Positions 15,808 through 24,095 of a stretch of 32,833 nt of DNA are shown here, in pieces. A program made the translations under genes and the position numbers. This DNA comes from an uncultured Ruminococcus sp. Lineage in GTDB: Bacteria > Bacillota > Clostridia > Oscillospirales > Acutalibacteraceae. The DNA lies in NCBI GenBank assembly GCA_902761375.1, contig CACWKB010000018.1, forward strand, positions 1 to 32,833. The letters are read 5' to 3'. The notes under the pieces are model-generated. The model was not told where the DNA came from. It was given only the letters and a program-made list of their open reading frames with translations, and did no database searches. Each line of letters opens with the position of its first letter. The stretch's first letter is position 1.

Positions 15808-16509
15808 ATGGCTTTATTTGAGGAATACGGCAAGGACAAGCCCGATCCCAAGACCGAGCTGTCGGAGAAGGAAAGACTTGAGAAGAGTCTGAAGCTCACG
15901 GACAGCCAGCTCCACGAGCAGCTTTTTATTCTCGGCAGGCTGTATTACGAGCTTTACGCGGACGACCCCGATCCCGATCTCAGAATGTTTGTTGATGATA
16001 TAACAAAGACCCAGCAGCTTATCGAGCGTATCTGCGGCAAGCTCGTGCAATGCAAAAAGCTGCGCAGATGTCCGCAATGCCTGTTCGAGTACCCCGCGGA
16101 GCTGCCGCGCTGCCCCGAATGCGGCGCAGGCATCAGACCGCCCAAGACCTCGCCTGTGCGCCGCACTGCTCCGGAGCCGCAGAGCCGACCGAACGGACAG
16201 CCTGTACGCCAGCCCGTTCGTCAGCCCGAACGTCAGCCCGTTCGTCAGCCTGTACGTCAGCCCGAACGTCAGCCTGCGCAGCAAAAGCCGAGGCATATGC
16301 CTCCGCCCGTTAAGCTCTGCCCGAAATGCGGCTTCGAGACCCGCGAGCGCGACGCCCTGTTCTGCAATTCCTGCGGCGCGAAGCTCGTCGAAAGGAAGCC
16401 CGCCGCGATCCCGCCCGGAACGGGCTATTGTCCGCGCTGCGGAATGACCTTCACCGACCGCACCATCCGCTTCTGTCTCAACTGCGGAAACATCGTGAGG
16501 TGGCAGTAG
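15808..16509 (+). CDS. Multi-zinc-ribbon protein with QPVR/QPER repeat linker
   Basis: A 233-residue protein I do not recognise as a named family. Layout: a charged helical N-terminus (1-80, including ELSEKERLEKSLKLTDSQLHEQL); a zinc ribbon with paired CPQC and CPEC at about 89-110; an Arg/Gln/Pro linker made of QPVRQPVRQPER units (131-154); a second ribbon with CPKC and CNSC at about 171-190; and a third with CPRC and CLNC at about 210-228. No membrane segment or signal peptide. AAAGGAG lies about nine bases before the ATG. The next gene starts 78 bases downstream and also begins with a zinc ribbon, with no terminator between, so the two probably share a transcript. It may be a scaffold or adaptor for the protease protein (inference). 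Confidence 0.75.
   Translation: MALFEEYGKDKPDPKTELSEKERLEKSLKLTDSQLHEQLFILGRLYYELYADDPDPDLRMFVDDITKTQQLIERICGKLVQCKKLRRCPQCLFEYPAELPRCPECGAGIRPPKTSPVRRTAPEPQSRPNGQPVRQPVRQPERQPVRQPVRQPERQPAQQKPRHMPPPVKLCPKCGFETRERDALFCNSCGAKLVERKPAAIPPGTGYCPRCGMTFTDRTIRFCLNCGNIVRWQ
16198..16269 (+). repeat. Six 12-bp coding repeats (QPVR/QPER)
   Basis: Six in-frame 12-bp units encode QPVR, QPVR, QPER, QPVR, QPVR, QPER, that is, a 36-bp higher-order unit present twice. Codons vary between units (CCT or CCC, GTA or GTT, CGC or CGT). Confidence 0.9.
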
Positions 16510-16587
16510 GCTTGCGCCGTGTCGTGCGCGCGTCGTTTTTCACCGTATCAATCAGATCCCGCGTGATCTGCCTACAAGGAGGATATT

Positions 16588-19500
16588 ATGGCAAAGAAAT
16601 GTGAACACTGCGGCTCCGAGCTGCTTCCGGACGGTCTGTGCCCGAAGTGCGACATCGGCGAGAGTCAGTTTGTCGAGGGCAAGAGCGTCCCAAAGCTGCC
16701 GCCGAAGGAGATTCGCAGAGGCAAGGATCCGACGGTCAAGACCGTCGGAGCAAACCGCACTCCCGAACCGCCCAAGCGCCGCCCCAAGTGGCCGCTGATC
16801 GCTGCGGCTGTCCTTTTGGCTATGCTGCTGACAGCGGGTGTGCTCGGACTGCTCACCTACTTCAACGTGACCGACATTCCCCTGTTCAACAACCTGTTCG
16901 CGGCGCTCGATATACCCAAGCACTACGGTCAGCACGCGGTCATCTATCAGCCGCCGGCAGAGGCTGCCGAGTTAGATGAGAAAACAGGCGTGGGTTACAT
17001 AAACAACATCGTGCTGATCTTCTTCAAGGAGGGTACCTCCGAGGAGGAGGCGACCAAGGTCATCGAGTCCATCGACGGTCAGGTCGTCGGAAAGATCGAG
17101 CTGATCGACCAGTATCAGGTCATGGTCAAAACGAGTAGCCTCGACGAGCTTGAGGCTCTCTGCGAGCAGCTTCGCGGCATGGACTGCGTTGACGAGGCGC
17201 TATACGACAAGGTAGTGACCCTCGAGGACAACCTCGTTCCGAACGACCCGTGGGAAAAGGAATTCACCGGCGTCGACGAGACCTGGTCTCCCGAGCATCC
17301 CAACGGCTCGAACTGGTGGGTCGACGCGGTCGACGCCGAGGGCGCGTGGGAGTATAACGACAGGCTCGCAAAGATCGGAGTAGGCGTAATGGACAACGGC
17401 GTTGACTACACCCACGACGAGCTCAAGGACGTTGTCAAATATGTACCCGAGGTCCACAGCAAGGAGGAGCACGGCACCCACGTTGCCGGAATCATAGCGG
17501 CGGCTCCGAACAACGATCTCGGAATCACCGGCCTTGTCTGGAACTGCGATATGTACACCTGGGACTGGGAGCTCTCCGACCAGCAGAAGCTTTCCTATAT
17601 GGAGGGCGGCAAGAGCTGGAGCACCACCAACCAGATATACGCCGGAACCGTCGAGCTCATCGAGCGCGGCGCGAAGGTAGTCAACTTCTCGCTCGGTCAG
17701 ACCGCGAGCATGAAAAACGAATACCGCTCCGAGGATGATGTGAACGCCGAGGGCAAGCTCGCCTCCGCCTATCTCTGCGCGCTGCTCGAGCGCGGCTTTG
17801 ACTTTGTTATCGTGCAGAGCGCCGGTAACGGCAACGCCTACGGAGTTTCAATAGACGCGACCTACAACGGTCTGTTCTGCTCTATCAACGAGAATAACTG
17901 CACCACCAGCGACACGGTTTCCGCGGACGATATCATCAACCGCGTCATCGTAGTCGGCGCGGCTCAGAACGACGGCGACTGCTACTACAGCCAGACAAGC
18001 TGGTCGAACGCAGGTCCCCGAGTCGATATCTGCGGACCCGGCTACGCGATCTACAGCACCGTTCCCGGCAGCTATGATTACCTCAGCGGCACCTCGATGT
18101 CCGCGCCTATAGTATCTGGCGTCGCGGCTCTCACCTGGGCTGCCAACGAAACGCTCACCGGCGCCGACGTAAAGGCTATCGTCTGCAACCCCGACAACAC
18201 AAAGTATGACGTCGCGGACAACACCACCCCCGACCATCCGTTAGTCAGCTCATACCGCATGGTCAATGCCCAGCTCTGCATCGAGGCGGCTTTCAATGCC
18301 AAGCAGGGCAGCACAGAGCCCTATTCTGAGCCCACTCAGGCCCCCACAGAGCCCGTCGGCTACACCGAGCCCGTCGAGCCCTACACCTATCCCAACGATC
18401 AGCCCTACACCTATCCGGACGACCAGCCCTATACCTACGAGCCCGTTCCCACCGAGCCCGTCACCACTCGTCCGCGCGATGATCAGCCGTGGAGCTGGGG
18501 CAAGATCGTCAACAACGGAAGCTGCGACATCGTCATGGTGCTCGACAACTCGAGCAGCATGAAGGGCGATCCGATCGAATACACCAAGGAGGCGGCATAC
18601 GCCTTTGCTCAGAACGTGATCAGCCAGAACGCCAACGTCGGCATAGTGGCATACAACAAGACCGCCGAGTCGATCTGTGACCTTACCGCAAATCTCGAGG
18701 AGCTCAAGGCGAAGATCTACGGCATAGAGACACATTACGCCACCAATATCGAAAAGGGACTCATTGCCGCTCAGGAAATGCTCGCCGCAAGCAGCGCCGA
18801 GCGCAAGATCATCGTGCTTATGAGCGACGGCGTCCCGAACCTCGGCAAGCTCGGCGACGACCTTGTAGCCTATTCCGATACGCTCAAATCCGGAGGCATA
18901 ACGATCTTCACTCTCGGCTTCTTCACCGACCTCAAGGACGCCGAGATCGTTCAGGCGCAGTATCTGATGGAGAAGATCGCCTCGACCGGCTATCACTATG
19001 AGATCGACGAAACGCACAACCTCTCCGCCTTCTTCGGAGACATAGCCGACGTGATCAACGGTCAGAAATACATCTATATGCGCGTCGCGGGACCCGCGGA
19101 CATCACCGTATCCTACGGCAGCGAATCGCTGTGCTCGATCGTATCGCGCCTCTCCACAAGAGCCTCCTTCGGCACCCTCGGCTTTGAGGCTCAGGACGCT
19201 CAGCAGGCTGACAGCTTCGGCGAGCTGGGCGAGGACAGCGGAACGGTCAAGGTGCTCCGCCTCAAGGACGGCATCAACTACCGCATAAGGATCGACGGCA
19301 GCGACCAGGGCAACGTCAACTTCTCGATCGGCTACATGGACGAGAACGGCAGCTACGCCGACCTCAGAAAGTTTGAGGAGGTACCGATCATCGGCGGCGG
19401 CAGGATGGACACTGTAGCCGGCACAGGCGACAAGACCACTCTCAAGGTTGACCGCGACGGCGACGGAAACTACGACCACTACTATGAGGCGGGCATGAAC

Positions 19501-19659
19501 GAGACCGCCCACGAGATCTCCGCTCCGAGCAATTTCAACTTCGTCTGGGTGATTGCTATAGGACTGATCGTGCTGATCATCCTCGCGGCGGTCGGACTGA
19601 TAGTGTTCTTCGTTGTCTCGGGAAGAAGGAGAAAACCCGTACCGCGTCCCTACTGTTGA
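16588..19659 (+). CDS. Membrane-anchored subtilisin-like protease with zinc ribbon and von Willebrand A domain
   Basis: A 1023-residue protein, unusual in its domain order. 1-25: zinc ribbon (CEHC, CPKC). 68-92: membrane helix. About 130-210: a propeptide-like inhibitor region. 255-560: subtilisin (S8) domain with Asp269 (MDNGVDYTHD), His298 (HGTHVAG), oxyanion Asn414 (SAGNGNAYG) and Ser503 (GTSMSAP), a complete catalytic set. 575-635: Pro/Thr/Tyr-rich linker with PYTYP repeats. 647-830: vWA domain with a complete MIDAS (Asp653, Ser655 and Ser657 in DNSSS; Thr719; Asp747 in MSDG). Then a beta-rich region and a membrane helix at about 987-1012 before RRRKPVPRPYC. Both ends should be cytoplasmic and the protease and vWA outside. 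CAAGGAGG precedes the ATG. It follows the zinc-ribbon gene in one unit. Substrate unknown. Confidence 0.88.
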   Translation: MAKKCEHCGSELLPDGLCPKCDIGESQFVEGKSVPKLPPKEIRRGKDPTVKTVGANRTPEPPKRRPKWPLIAAAVLLAMLLTAGVLGLLTYFNVTDIPLFNNLFAALDIPKHYGQHAVIYQPPAEAAELDEKTGVGYINNIVLIFFKEGTSEEEATKVIESIDGQVVGKIELIDQYQVMVKTSSLDELEALCEQLRGMDCVDEALYDKVVTLEDNLVPNDPWEKEFTGVDETWSPEHPNGSNWWVDAVDAEGAWEYNDRLAKIGVGVMDNGVDYTHDELKDVVKYVPEVHSKEEHGTHVAGIIAAAPNNDLGITGLVWNCDMYTWDWELSDQQKLSYMEGGKSWSTTNQIYAGTVELIERGAKVVNFSLGQTASMKNEYRSEDDVNAEGKLASAYLCALLERGFDFVIVQSAGNGNAYGVSIDATYNGLFCSINENNCTTSDTVSADDIINRVIVVGAAQNDGDCYYSQTSWSNAGPRVDICGPGYAIYSTVPGSYDYLSGTSMSAPIVSGVAALTWAANETLTGADVKAIVCNPDNTKYDVADNTTPDHPLVSSYRMVNAQLCIEAAFNAKQGSTEPYSEPTQAPTEPVGYTEPVEPYTYPNDQPYTYPDDQPYTYEPVPTEPVTTRPRDDQPWSWGKIVNNGSCDIVMVLDNSSSMKGDPIEYTKEAAYAFAQNVISQNANVGIVAYNKTAESICDLTANLEELKAKIYGIETHYATNIEKGLIAAQEMLAASSAERKIIVLMSDGVPNLGKLGDDLVAYSDTLKSGGITIFTLGFFTDLKDAEIVQAQYLMEKIASTGYHYEIDETHNLSAFFGDIADVINGQKYIYMRVAGPADITVSYGSESLCSIVSRLSTRASFGTLGFEAQDAQQADSFGELGEDSGTVKVLRLKDGINYRIRIDGSDQGNVNFSIGYMDENGSYADLRKFEEVPIIGGGRMDTVAGTGDKTTLKVDRDGDGNYDHYYEAGMNETAHEISAPSNFNFVWVIAIGLIVLIILAAVGLIVFFVVSGRRRKPVPRPYC

Positions 19660-19688
19660 TTGATATACAATAAAACAAAATAAACAAT

Positions 19689-19722
19689 AAGAGCTGTCGC
19701 AAGCAGAGCGGCAGCTCTTTTC
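19689..19722 (+). terminator. Intrinsic terminator of the zinc-ribbon/protease unit
   Basis: AAGAGCTGTCGC pairs with GCGGCAGCTCTT (one G-T) around a 7-base loop, followed by a T-rich run. Confidence 0.88.
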
Positions 19723-19775
19723 CTTTACATCGTGTTAAAAATAATATCAGTTTATGTATTTTTTCATTATACCTA

Positions 19776-19804
19776 TTGACTCGATTGGTAAAATATGATA
19801 CAAT
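19776..19804 (+). promoter_or_regulatory. Sigma-A promoter of a candidate small RNA
   Basis: TTGACT at 19776-19781, a 17-bp spacer, TACAAT at 19799-19804; predicted start at 19811. No protein gene follows on this strand. Confidence 0.7.
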
Positions 19805-19810
19805 TATGTT

Positions 19811-19889
19811 GTTAAGCAAAGGTACCTAACAAATCAATCTGTCCCCCCAACATTCCCGGGAGAGGCGTATCGCCCTCTCGGGTTTTTTT
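19811..19889 (+). ncRNA. Candidate small RNA of about 80 nt
   Basis: Defined by a good promoter just upstream and an intrinsic terminator at its 3' end. The 5' part is unstructured to the eye and contains a C6 run (GTCCCCCCAAC) that could be an exposed seed. Apart from a 7-codon ORF whose ATG would precede the predicted start, no peptide is apparent. I do not recognise an Rfam family. Confidence 0.45.
19855..19889 (+). terminator. Intrinsic terminator of the candidate small RNA
   Basis: CCCGGGAGAGGCG and CGCCCTCTCGGG form an imperfect GC-rich stem around TAT, followed by seven T. Confidence 0.8.
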
Positions 19890-19913
19890 ATATTACTCTA
19901 ATGAAAAAACAAA

Positions 19914-19960
19914 GGTCGGAAAGAACGCTTTTGAAAAGCCGTTCCTTCCGACCGATTTTT
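19914..19960. terminator. Bidirectional terminator between the small RNA and the zinc ATPase gene
   Basis: GGTCGGAA/TTCCGACC arms extended by AGAACG/CGTTCC and CTTTT/GAAAAG form a long, nearly closed hairpin with T-rich sequence on both outer sides. Its main use is probably for the minus-strand ATPase gene. Confidence 0.85.
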
Positions 19961-19965
19961 ATTAT

Positions 19966-22041
19966 TTATTTGGATTTAACCGGCTTTCTTAACAGCCTTG
20001 CCGTGTACAGCACACAGAGCACGCATACTCCCGTGTCGGCGACGACGGACATCCACATCGTCGAGAGCCCCAAGCAGGCGAGGATGATCACAGCCGCCTT
20101 GACCGCCAGCGCGAAGCTTATGTCGACGCGGATCGTGTTCATCGCCTTGCGCGCGAGCTTTATCGCCGCAGGCAGCGCGGACAGATTGCCTGCGCTCAGC
20201 ACCGCGTCGGCGGCCTCGATCGCAGCCTCGCTGCCGAGTCCCATCGCAATGCCGCAGTCGCTCGCCGAAAGCACCGGCGCGTCGTTTATGCCGTCGCCCA
20301 CAAAGCACATTGCCTTTGCGGACTTTTTTGTTTCGTTTACAACGCGCAGCTTATTCTCCGGAAGCAGCTCGGCGCGGCAGTCGTCAAGTCCGAGCTCTCG
20401 CGCGACCTCGAGCGCGTTTCGGCTGCTGTCGCCCGTGAGCAGAATATTCCGCTTGACGCCTAAATCCTTCAGGCGAGCGACGACCTCCTTTGCCTCGGGA
20501 CGGACGGCGTCGCGCAGGACGATGGCTCCGACGAGCCTGCCGTCCGCTGTCACGAATACCGTGGAGAGGTTTTTGTACTTATCGGGGATCTTGCCGTCGA
20601 GTAGCCGGGCGCCGCCGACCTCAATACGCTGACCGCGATATTCCGCCGAGGTGCCGCGACCGGCGATCTCGCGGTAATCGGTCATTTCGAGGCTGTTTGC
20701 CGCCCGTGAGCAGATCGCCCGGGCTATCGGGTGCGCGGAATGCTTTTCGCACGCCGCCGCGAGGTCAAGCACCTGCTGCTCATTATAATCGTCCTCGGCA
20801 AAGACCTCCGTGACCTCGAGCCTGCCGGTGGTCAGCGTTCCGGTCTTGTCAAAGCCGAAAGCGTCCGCCTCGGCGAGCGCTTCAAGGTATTTGCCGCCCT
20901 TGACCAGCACTCCGACGCGCGAAGCCGCGCCGATGCCGGCGAAGTAGGCGAGAGGCACCGAGATCACGATCGCGCACGGACAGCTCGCCACCAGCACGCA
21001 CAGCGCCTTGTATATCCAGTCCGAAAAGCTGCCCAAGCCGAACAGCGGAGGCAGCACGGCGATAAGTATCGCCAAGCCCACGACGACCGGGGTGTAGACC
21101 GCCGCGAACCGCGAGATGAGCCGTTCGCGGTTGCCCTTCTGAGCCGCCGCGTCCTCCACAAGCCGCAGTATCCTCGCGGCTGTGCTGTCGCCGAACGCCT
21201 TTGTCGTTCTGAGCTTCAGCAGCCCTTCGCCGTTGATCGCTCCGCTGAGCGCCTCGTCGCCCTCGGATTTTTCAACAGGCAGGCTTTCGCCCGTCAGCGC
21301 CGAGAGGTCGAGCTGCGAGCTGCCCTCGAGGATCACTCCGTCGAGAGGTACGCGCTCGTGAGGCTTGACGATGAGCGTAGAGCCTACAGCCACGCTTTCG
21401 GCGGCGACCTCGGTCTCCTTGCCGTGAGAAAGCACCGTCGCCGTGTCGGGGCGAATCTTCGAGAGCTTCTCGATGTCGCGCCGCGAGGCGTTGACCGCGA
21501 CGTCCTCGATGATCTCGCCGAGCGAGAAGAGGACGGCGACCATCGCCGCCTCGACGTACTCGCCGAGGATAAATGCCGCGATAACGGCTATCGTCATCAG
21601 CAGGTTTTCGTCGATGCGCAGTTTGAACAGGTTCCTGACGCCCTTGTAAAACACCTTCCAGCCCGCAAGTCCCGCCGACACAAGGCTTAGACCGAGCACT
21701 GTGTAATGCGCCCACACCGCGTCGTGGAAGATGAGGTGCAGAGCGAGCGCCGCGGCGCCGAAAACGGCGGCGGCGATCAGCAGGACGACGTCGGGCTTTA
21801 TTCCGCGCTTTTGCGGCTTCTTGTCCGTCAGCGCGCGGACGGTCACTCCGTCCTCGATGCTGTCGCAGATCTGCTGTATCTCGGCAAGCGTATTCTCTTT
21901 ATCGGAGTAAAAACGGAGCTGCTTGGTGGCAAAGGTGAAGCTCACGTCGTCATAGCCCTCGGTTTCGGCGACAGCCCTTTCGATTTTACCCGCGCAGTGA
22001 GCGCAGTTGAGATTTTCCAGCACATATATACGTTGTTCCAT
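19966..22041 (-). CDS. Zn/Cd/Pb-type P1B-ATPase efflux pump
   Basis: Pumps zinc or toxic divalent metals out of the cell using ATP. 691 residues from the ATG (22039-22041), which has GGAGTGAG upstream; the frame stays open further upstream but runs through the arsR gene. Residues 5-65 form an HMA domain with the metal pair Cys13 and Cys16 (NLNCAHC). The core has the intramembrane CPC (354-356), phosphorylated Asp398 in DKTGT, HPIA and GDGINDAP. The last membrane part, FALAVKAAVIILACLGLSTMW with VVADTG, is the P1B-2 (ZntA/CadA) pattern, not the copper one. It starts four bases after the arsR stop, so the two are co-translated. Zinc is favoured because the repressor has the alpha5 zinc site; cadA and zntA are both used as names. 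Confidence 0.92.
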   Translation of the reverse strand: MEQRIYVLENLNCAHCAGKIERAVAETEGYDDVSFTFATKQLRFYSDKENTLAEIQQICDSIEDGVTVRALTDKKPQKRGIKPDVVLLIAAAVFGAAALALHLIFHDAVWAHYTVLGLSLVSAGLAGWKVFYKGVRNLFKLRIDENLLMTIAVIAAFILGEYVEAAMVAVLFSLGEIIEDVAVNASRRDIEKLSKIRPDTATVLSHGKETEVAAESVAVGSTLIVKPHERVPLDGVILEGSSQLDLSALTGESLPVEKSEGDEALSGAINGEGLLKLRTTKAFGDSTAARILRLVEDAAAQKGNRERLISRFAAVYTPVVVGLAILIAVLPPLFGLGSFSDWIYKALCVLVASCPCAIVISVPLAYFAGIGAASRVGVLVKGGKYLEALAEADAFGFDKTGTLTTGRLEVTEVFAEDDYNEQQVLDLAAACEKHSAHPIARAICSRAANSLEMTDYREIAGRGTSAEYRGQRIEVGGARLLDGKIPDKYKNLSTVFVTADGRLVGAIVLRDAVRPEAKEVVARLKDLGVKRNILLTGDSSRNALEVARELGLDDCRAELLPENKLRVVNETKKSAKAMCFVGDGINDAPVLSASDCGIAMGLGSEAAIEAADAVLSAGNLSALPAAIKLARKAMNTIRVDISFALAVKAAVIILACLGLSTMWMSVVADTGVCVLCVLYTARLLRKPVKSK

Positions 22042-22045
22042 AAGC

Positions 22046-22357
22046 TCACTCCAAAACGTGCTCCAGACCCATCTCGATGATCTTCTGCACATGGTCGTCG
22101 TCGAGGCTGTAATACATCTGCTTTCCGTCGCGGCGCACGCGCACCAGCTTGTTCTGGCGCAGCACGCGGAGCTGGTGCGAGATCGTGCTTTGCTCCATGC
22201 CGAGTCCCTCGGCGATGGCAAGCACGCTCAGTTCGCCCGAGGACAGGATATACATTATCCTCAGCCGCGTCGAATCGCCGAACACCTTGAACAGGTCGGC
22301 TAAATCGAACAGCACCTCGATATCGGGGATGTCGTTTGTGATATTGTTTGTTTCCAT
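22046..22357 (-). CDS. ArsR/SmtB-family metal-sensing repressor (CzrA-like, zinc type)
   Basis: Represses the efflux operon until metal binds. 103 residues from the ATG at 22355-22357, preceded by GAGGGTGA; an upstream in-frame extension covers the operator and is rejected. The winged helix is clear: STRLRIMYILSSGELSVLAIAEGLGMEQSTISHQLRVLRQNKLVRVRRDGKQMYYSL. Helix alpha3 has ELSV instead of the ELCVCDL of CadC/ArsR cysteine sensors. The C-terminal helix has Asp-x-His, ten residues, His-x-x-Glu (DDHVQKIIEMGLEHVLE), the alpha5 zinc site known from SmtB, CzrA and NmtR. First gene of the operon. Confidence 0.92.
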   Translation of the reverse strand: METNNITNDIPDIEVLFDLADLFKVFGDSTRLRIMYILSSGELSVLAIAEGLGMEQSTISHQLRVLRQNKLVRVRRDGKQMYYSLDDDHVQKIIEMGLEHVLE

Positions 22358-22381
22358 AGTATCACCCTCATACATCTGAAC

Positions 22382-22401
22382 ATATGAATAGATGTTCATT
22401 T
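22382..22401. promoter_or_regulatory. ArsR/SmtB operator, 12-2-12 type
   Basis: TGAATA-GA-TGTTCA at 22385-22398 fits the family consensus TGAAYA-N2-TRTTCA, with flanking AT/AT symmetry. It covers the predicted transcription start (about 22404) and early leader, so bound repressor would block initiation. Confidence 0.8.
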
Positions 22402-22410
22402 GTTAATATT

Positions 22411-22439
22411 ACTTTAGCACACTTTTGCCCCGATGTCAA
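22411..22439 (-). promoter_or_regulatory. Sigma-A promoter of the metal efflux operon
   Basis: On the minus strand TTGACA (22434-22439), a 17-bp spacer, TAAAGT (22411-22416). Confidence 0.75.
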
Positions 22440-22450
22440 GAGCTTTTGTC

Positions 22451-22485
22451 AAAAAAAAGACAGACAACACATGGCTGTCTGTCTT
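22451..22485 (-). terminator. Intrinsic terminator of glyQS
   Basis: On the minus strand AAGACAGAC pairs with GTCTGTCTT, followed by eight T. It lies between the glyQS stop and the efflux promoter. Confidence 0.88.
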
Positions 22486-22500
22486 GATGAAATCGATTTA

Positions 22501-23877
22501 TCAGAAACGGATCCTTTCGGCGATATAAGCGTTGAGCTCGTCGATTTTGATCCTCTCCTGCTGCATGGTGTCGCGGTGGCGGACGGTAACGCAGCCGTCG
22601 TCAACGGAATCAAAGTCGTAGGTCACGCAGAAGGGAGTGCCGATCTCGTCCTGACGGCGGTAACGCTTGCCGATGGAGCCCGCGTCGTCGAAGTCGGTCA
22701 TGAAGTCGCGGCTGAGCTGCTCGGCTACCGCGCCTGCCTGCTCGCTGAGCTTCTTGGACAGGGGCAGCACCGCAGCCTTGAACGGAGCCACGGCAGGATG
22801 GAAGCGCATTACCACGCGGGTGTCCTTCTCGTCGATCTGCTCCTCGTCGTAAGCCTCGACAACAGTCGCAAGGAACAGACGCTCAACGCCGAGCGAGGGC
22901 TCGATGACGTAGGGCACGTAACGGGTGTTCTCCGCCTGATCGAAGTAGTCGAGCGCCTGACCGCTCTCGTTGATGTGCTGAGTGAGGTCGTAGTCGGTGC
23001 GGTCTGCGATTCCCCACAGCTCGCCCCAGCCGAACGGGAAGAGGTACTCGAAGTCGGTGGTCGCCTTGGAGTAGAACGCAAGCTCCGCGGGATCGTGGTC
23101 GCGCAGTCTGAGGTTTTCCTCCTTGATTCCGAGCGCGTAGAGGAAGTCGCGGCAGTAGGCTCTCCAGTAGTCGAACCACTCGAGGTCGGTGCCGGGCTTG
23201 CAGAAGAACTCAAGCTCCATCTGCTCGAATTCGCGCACGCGGAAGATGAAGTTGCCGGGCGTGATCTCGTTGCGGAAGGACTTGCCGACCTGAGCCACGC
23301 CGAAGGGGATCTTTTTGCGTGTGGTGCGCGCGATGTTGGCGAAGTTTACAAAGATGCCCTGAGCGGTCTCGGGACGGAGATAGAGCTCGTTCTTGCTGTC
23401 CTCGGTTACGCCCTGGAAGGTCTTGAACATCAGGTTGAACTGACGGATATCGGTGAAATTGTGAGCGCCGCAGTTGGGGCAGGGGATGTTCTTTTCATTA
23501 ATATAGTCGGTCATCTGCTCGTTTGTCCAGCCGGCTACGTTGGTGCCGTCAAAGTCCTCGATGAGGTTGTCGGCGCGGTGACGGGTCTTGCACTCGCGGC
23601 AGTCCATCTTGGGGTCGGAGAAGCCGCCGACGTGACCGGAAGCCACCCAGGTTCTGGGATTCATCAGGATAGCGGCGTCGAGTCCGACGTTGTACTTGCT
23701 CTCCTGGACGAATTTCTTGAGCCAAGCCTGCTTTAGGTTGTTCTTGAGCGCCACTCCGAGCGGACCGAAATCCCATGTATTAGCCAGACCGCCGTAGATC
23801 TCGGAGCCGGGATATACAAAGCCTCTGCCCTTGCACAGAGCGACGATTTTTTCCATTGTTTTCTTGCTGTTATCCAT
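22501..23877 (-). CDS. glyQS: Glycyl-tRNA synthetase (homodimeric class II type)
   Basis: Charges tRNA(Gly). 458 residues, the single-chain alpha2 type of Gram-positives. Visible features: [21 protein letters not shown] near the N-terminus, the [15 protein letters not shown] segment, a zinc-like [11 protein letters not shown] plus CPNCGAHNF pair inside the insertion, motif 2 ([25 protein letters not shown]), and motif 3 ([18 protein letters not shown]), then the C-terminal anticodon-binding domain. GAGGTAGG lies just before the ATG. It has its own strong promoter and terminator. The leader is about 20-30 bases, so there is no T-box control. Confidence 0.96.
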   Translation of the reverse strand: MDNSKKTMEKIVALCKGRGFVYPGSEIYGGLANTWDFGPLGVALKNNLKQAWLKKFVQESKYNVGLDAAILMNPRTWVASGHVGGFSDPKMDCRECKTRHRADNLIEDFDGTNVAGWTNEQMTDYINEKNIPCPNCGAHNFTDIRQFNLMFKTFQGVTEDSKNELYLRPETAQGIFVNFANIARTTRKKIPFGVAQVGKSFRNEITPGNFIFRVREFEQMELEFFCKPGTDLEWFDYWRAYCRDFLYALGIKEENLRLRDHDPAELAFYSKATTDFEYLFPFGWGELWGIADRTDYDLTQHINESGQALDYFDQAENTRYVPYVIEPSLGVERLFLATVVEAYDEEQIDEKDTRVVMRFHPAVAPFKAAVLPLSKKLSEQAGAVAEQLSRDFMTDFDDAGSIGKRYRRQDEIGTPFCVTYDFDSVDDGCVTVRHRDTMQQERIKIDELNAYIAERIRF

Positions 23878-23910
23878 AATCCTACCTCTAATCTAAAAAG
23901 TATCAAAGCA

Positions 23911-23939
23911 ATTGTACAATGTTTTTGTTTTTATGTCAA
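23911..23939 (-). promoter_or_regulatory. Sigma-A promoter of glyQS
   Basis: On the minus strand TTGACA (23934-23939), a 17-bp spacer, TACAAT (23911-23916). Confidence 0.82.
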
Positions 23940-24022
23940 GTCGCTGTTTTTCGCGTTTTTTCCTTTTTGTGTAAAATGCCGGTGAATGATTAAAAACTTG
24001 TCATAAATTTTCTAAAAAAGAC

Positions 24023-24051
24023 TTGTAAAATGCATGGATTTAATATATAAT
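24023..24051 (+). promoter_or_regulatory. Sigma-A promoter of the dockerin/starch-binding-like gene
   Basis: TTGTAA at 24023-24028, a 17-bp spacer, TATAAT at 24046-24051. It is followed by AAAAGGAGG about 10 bases before the ATG. Confidence 0.75.
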
Positions 24052-24095
24052 GTAATTACTCAAATAATGAGTAAAATCAAAAGGAGGAATGTAAG

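Noticed and set aside
18250..19512. Minus-strand open frame (420 codons) opposite the protease/vWA gene
   Set aside because: Low-complexity Gly/Val/Leu shadow of the vWA domain and PYTYP linker.
22042..22221. N-terminal extension of the metal ATPase
   Set aside because: It is the arsR coding sequence read in another frame; the ATG at 22039-22041 has its own ribosome site.
23878..23940. T-box leader upstream of glyQS
   Set aside because: The promoter is too close to the start codon to leave room for a T-box.
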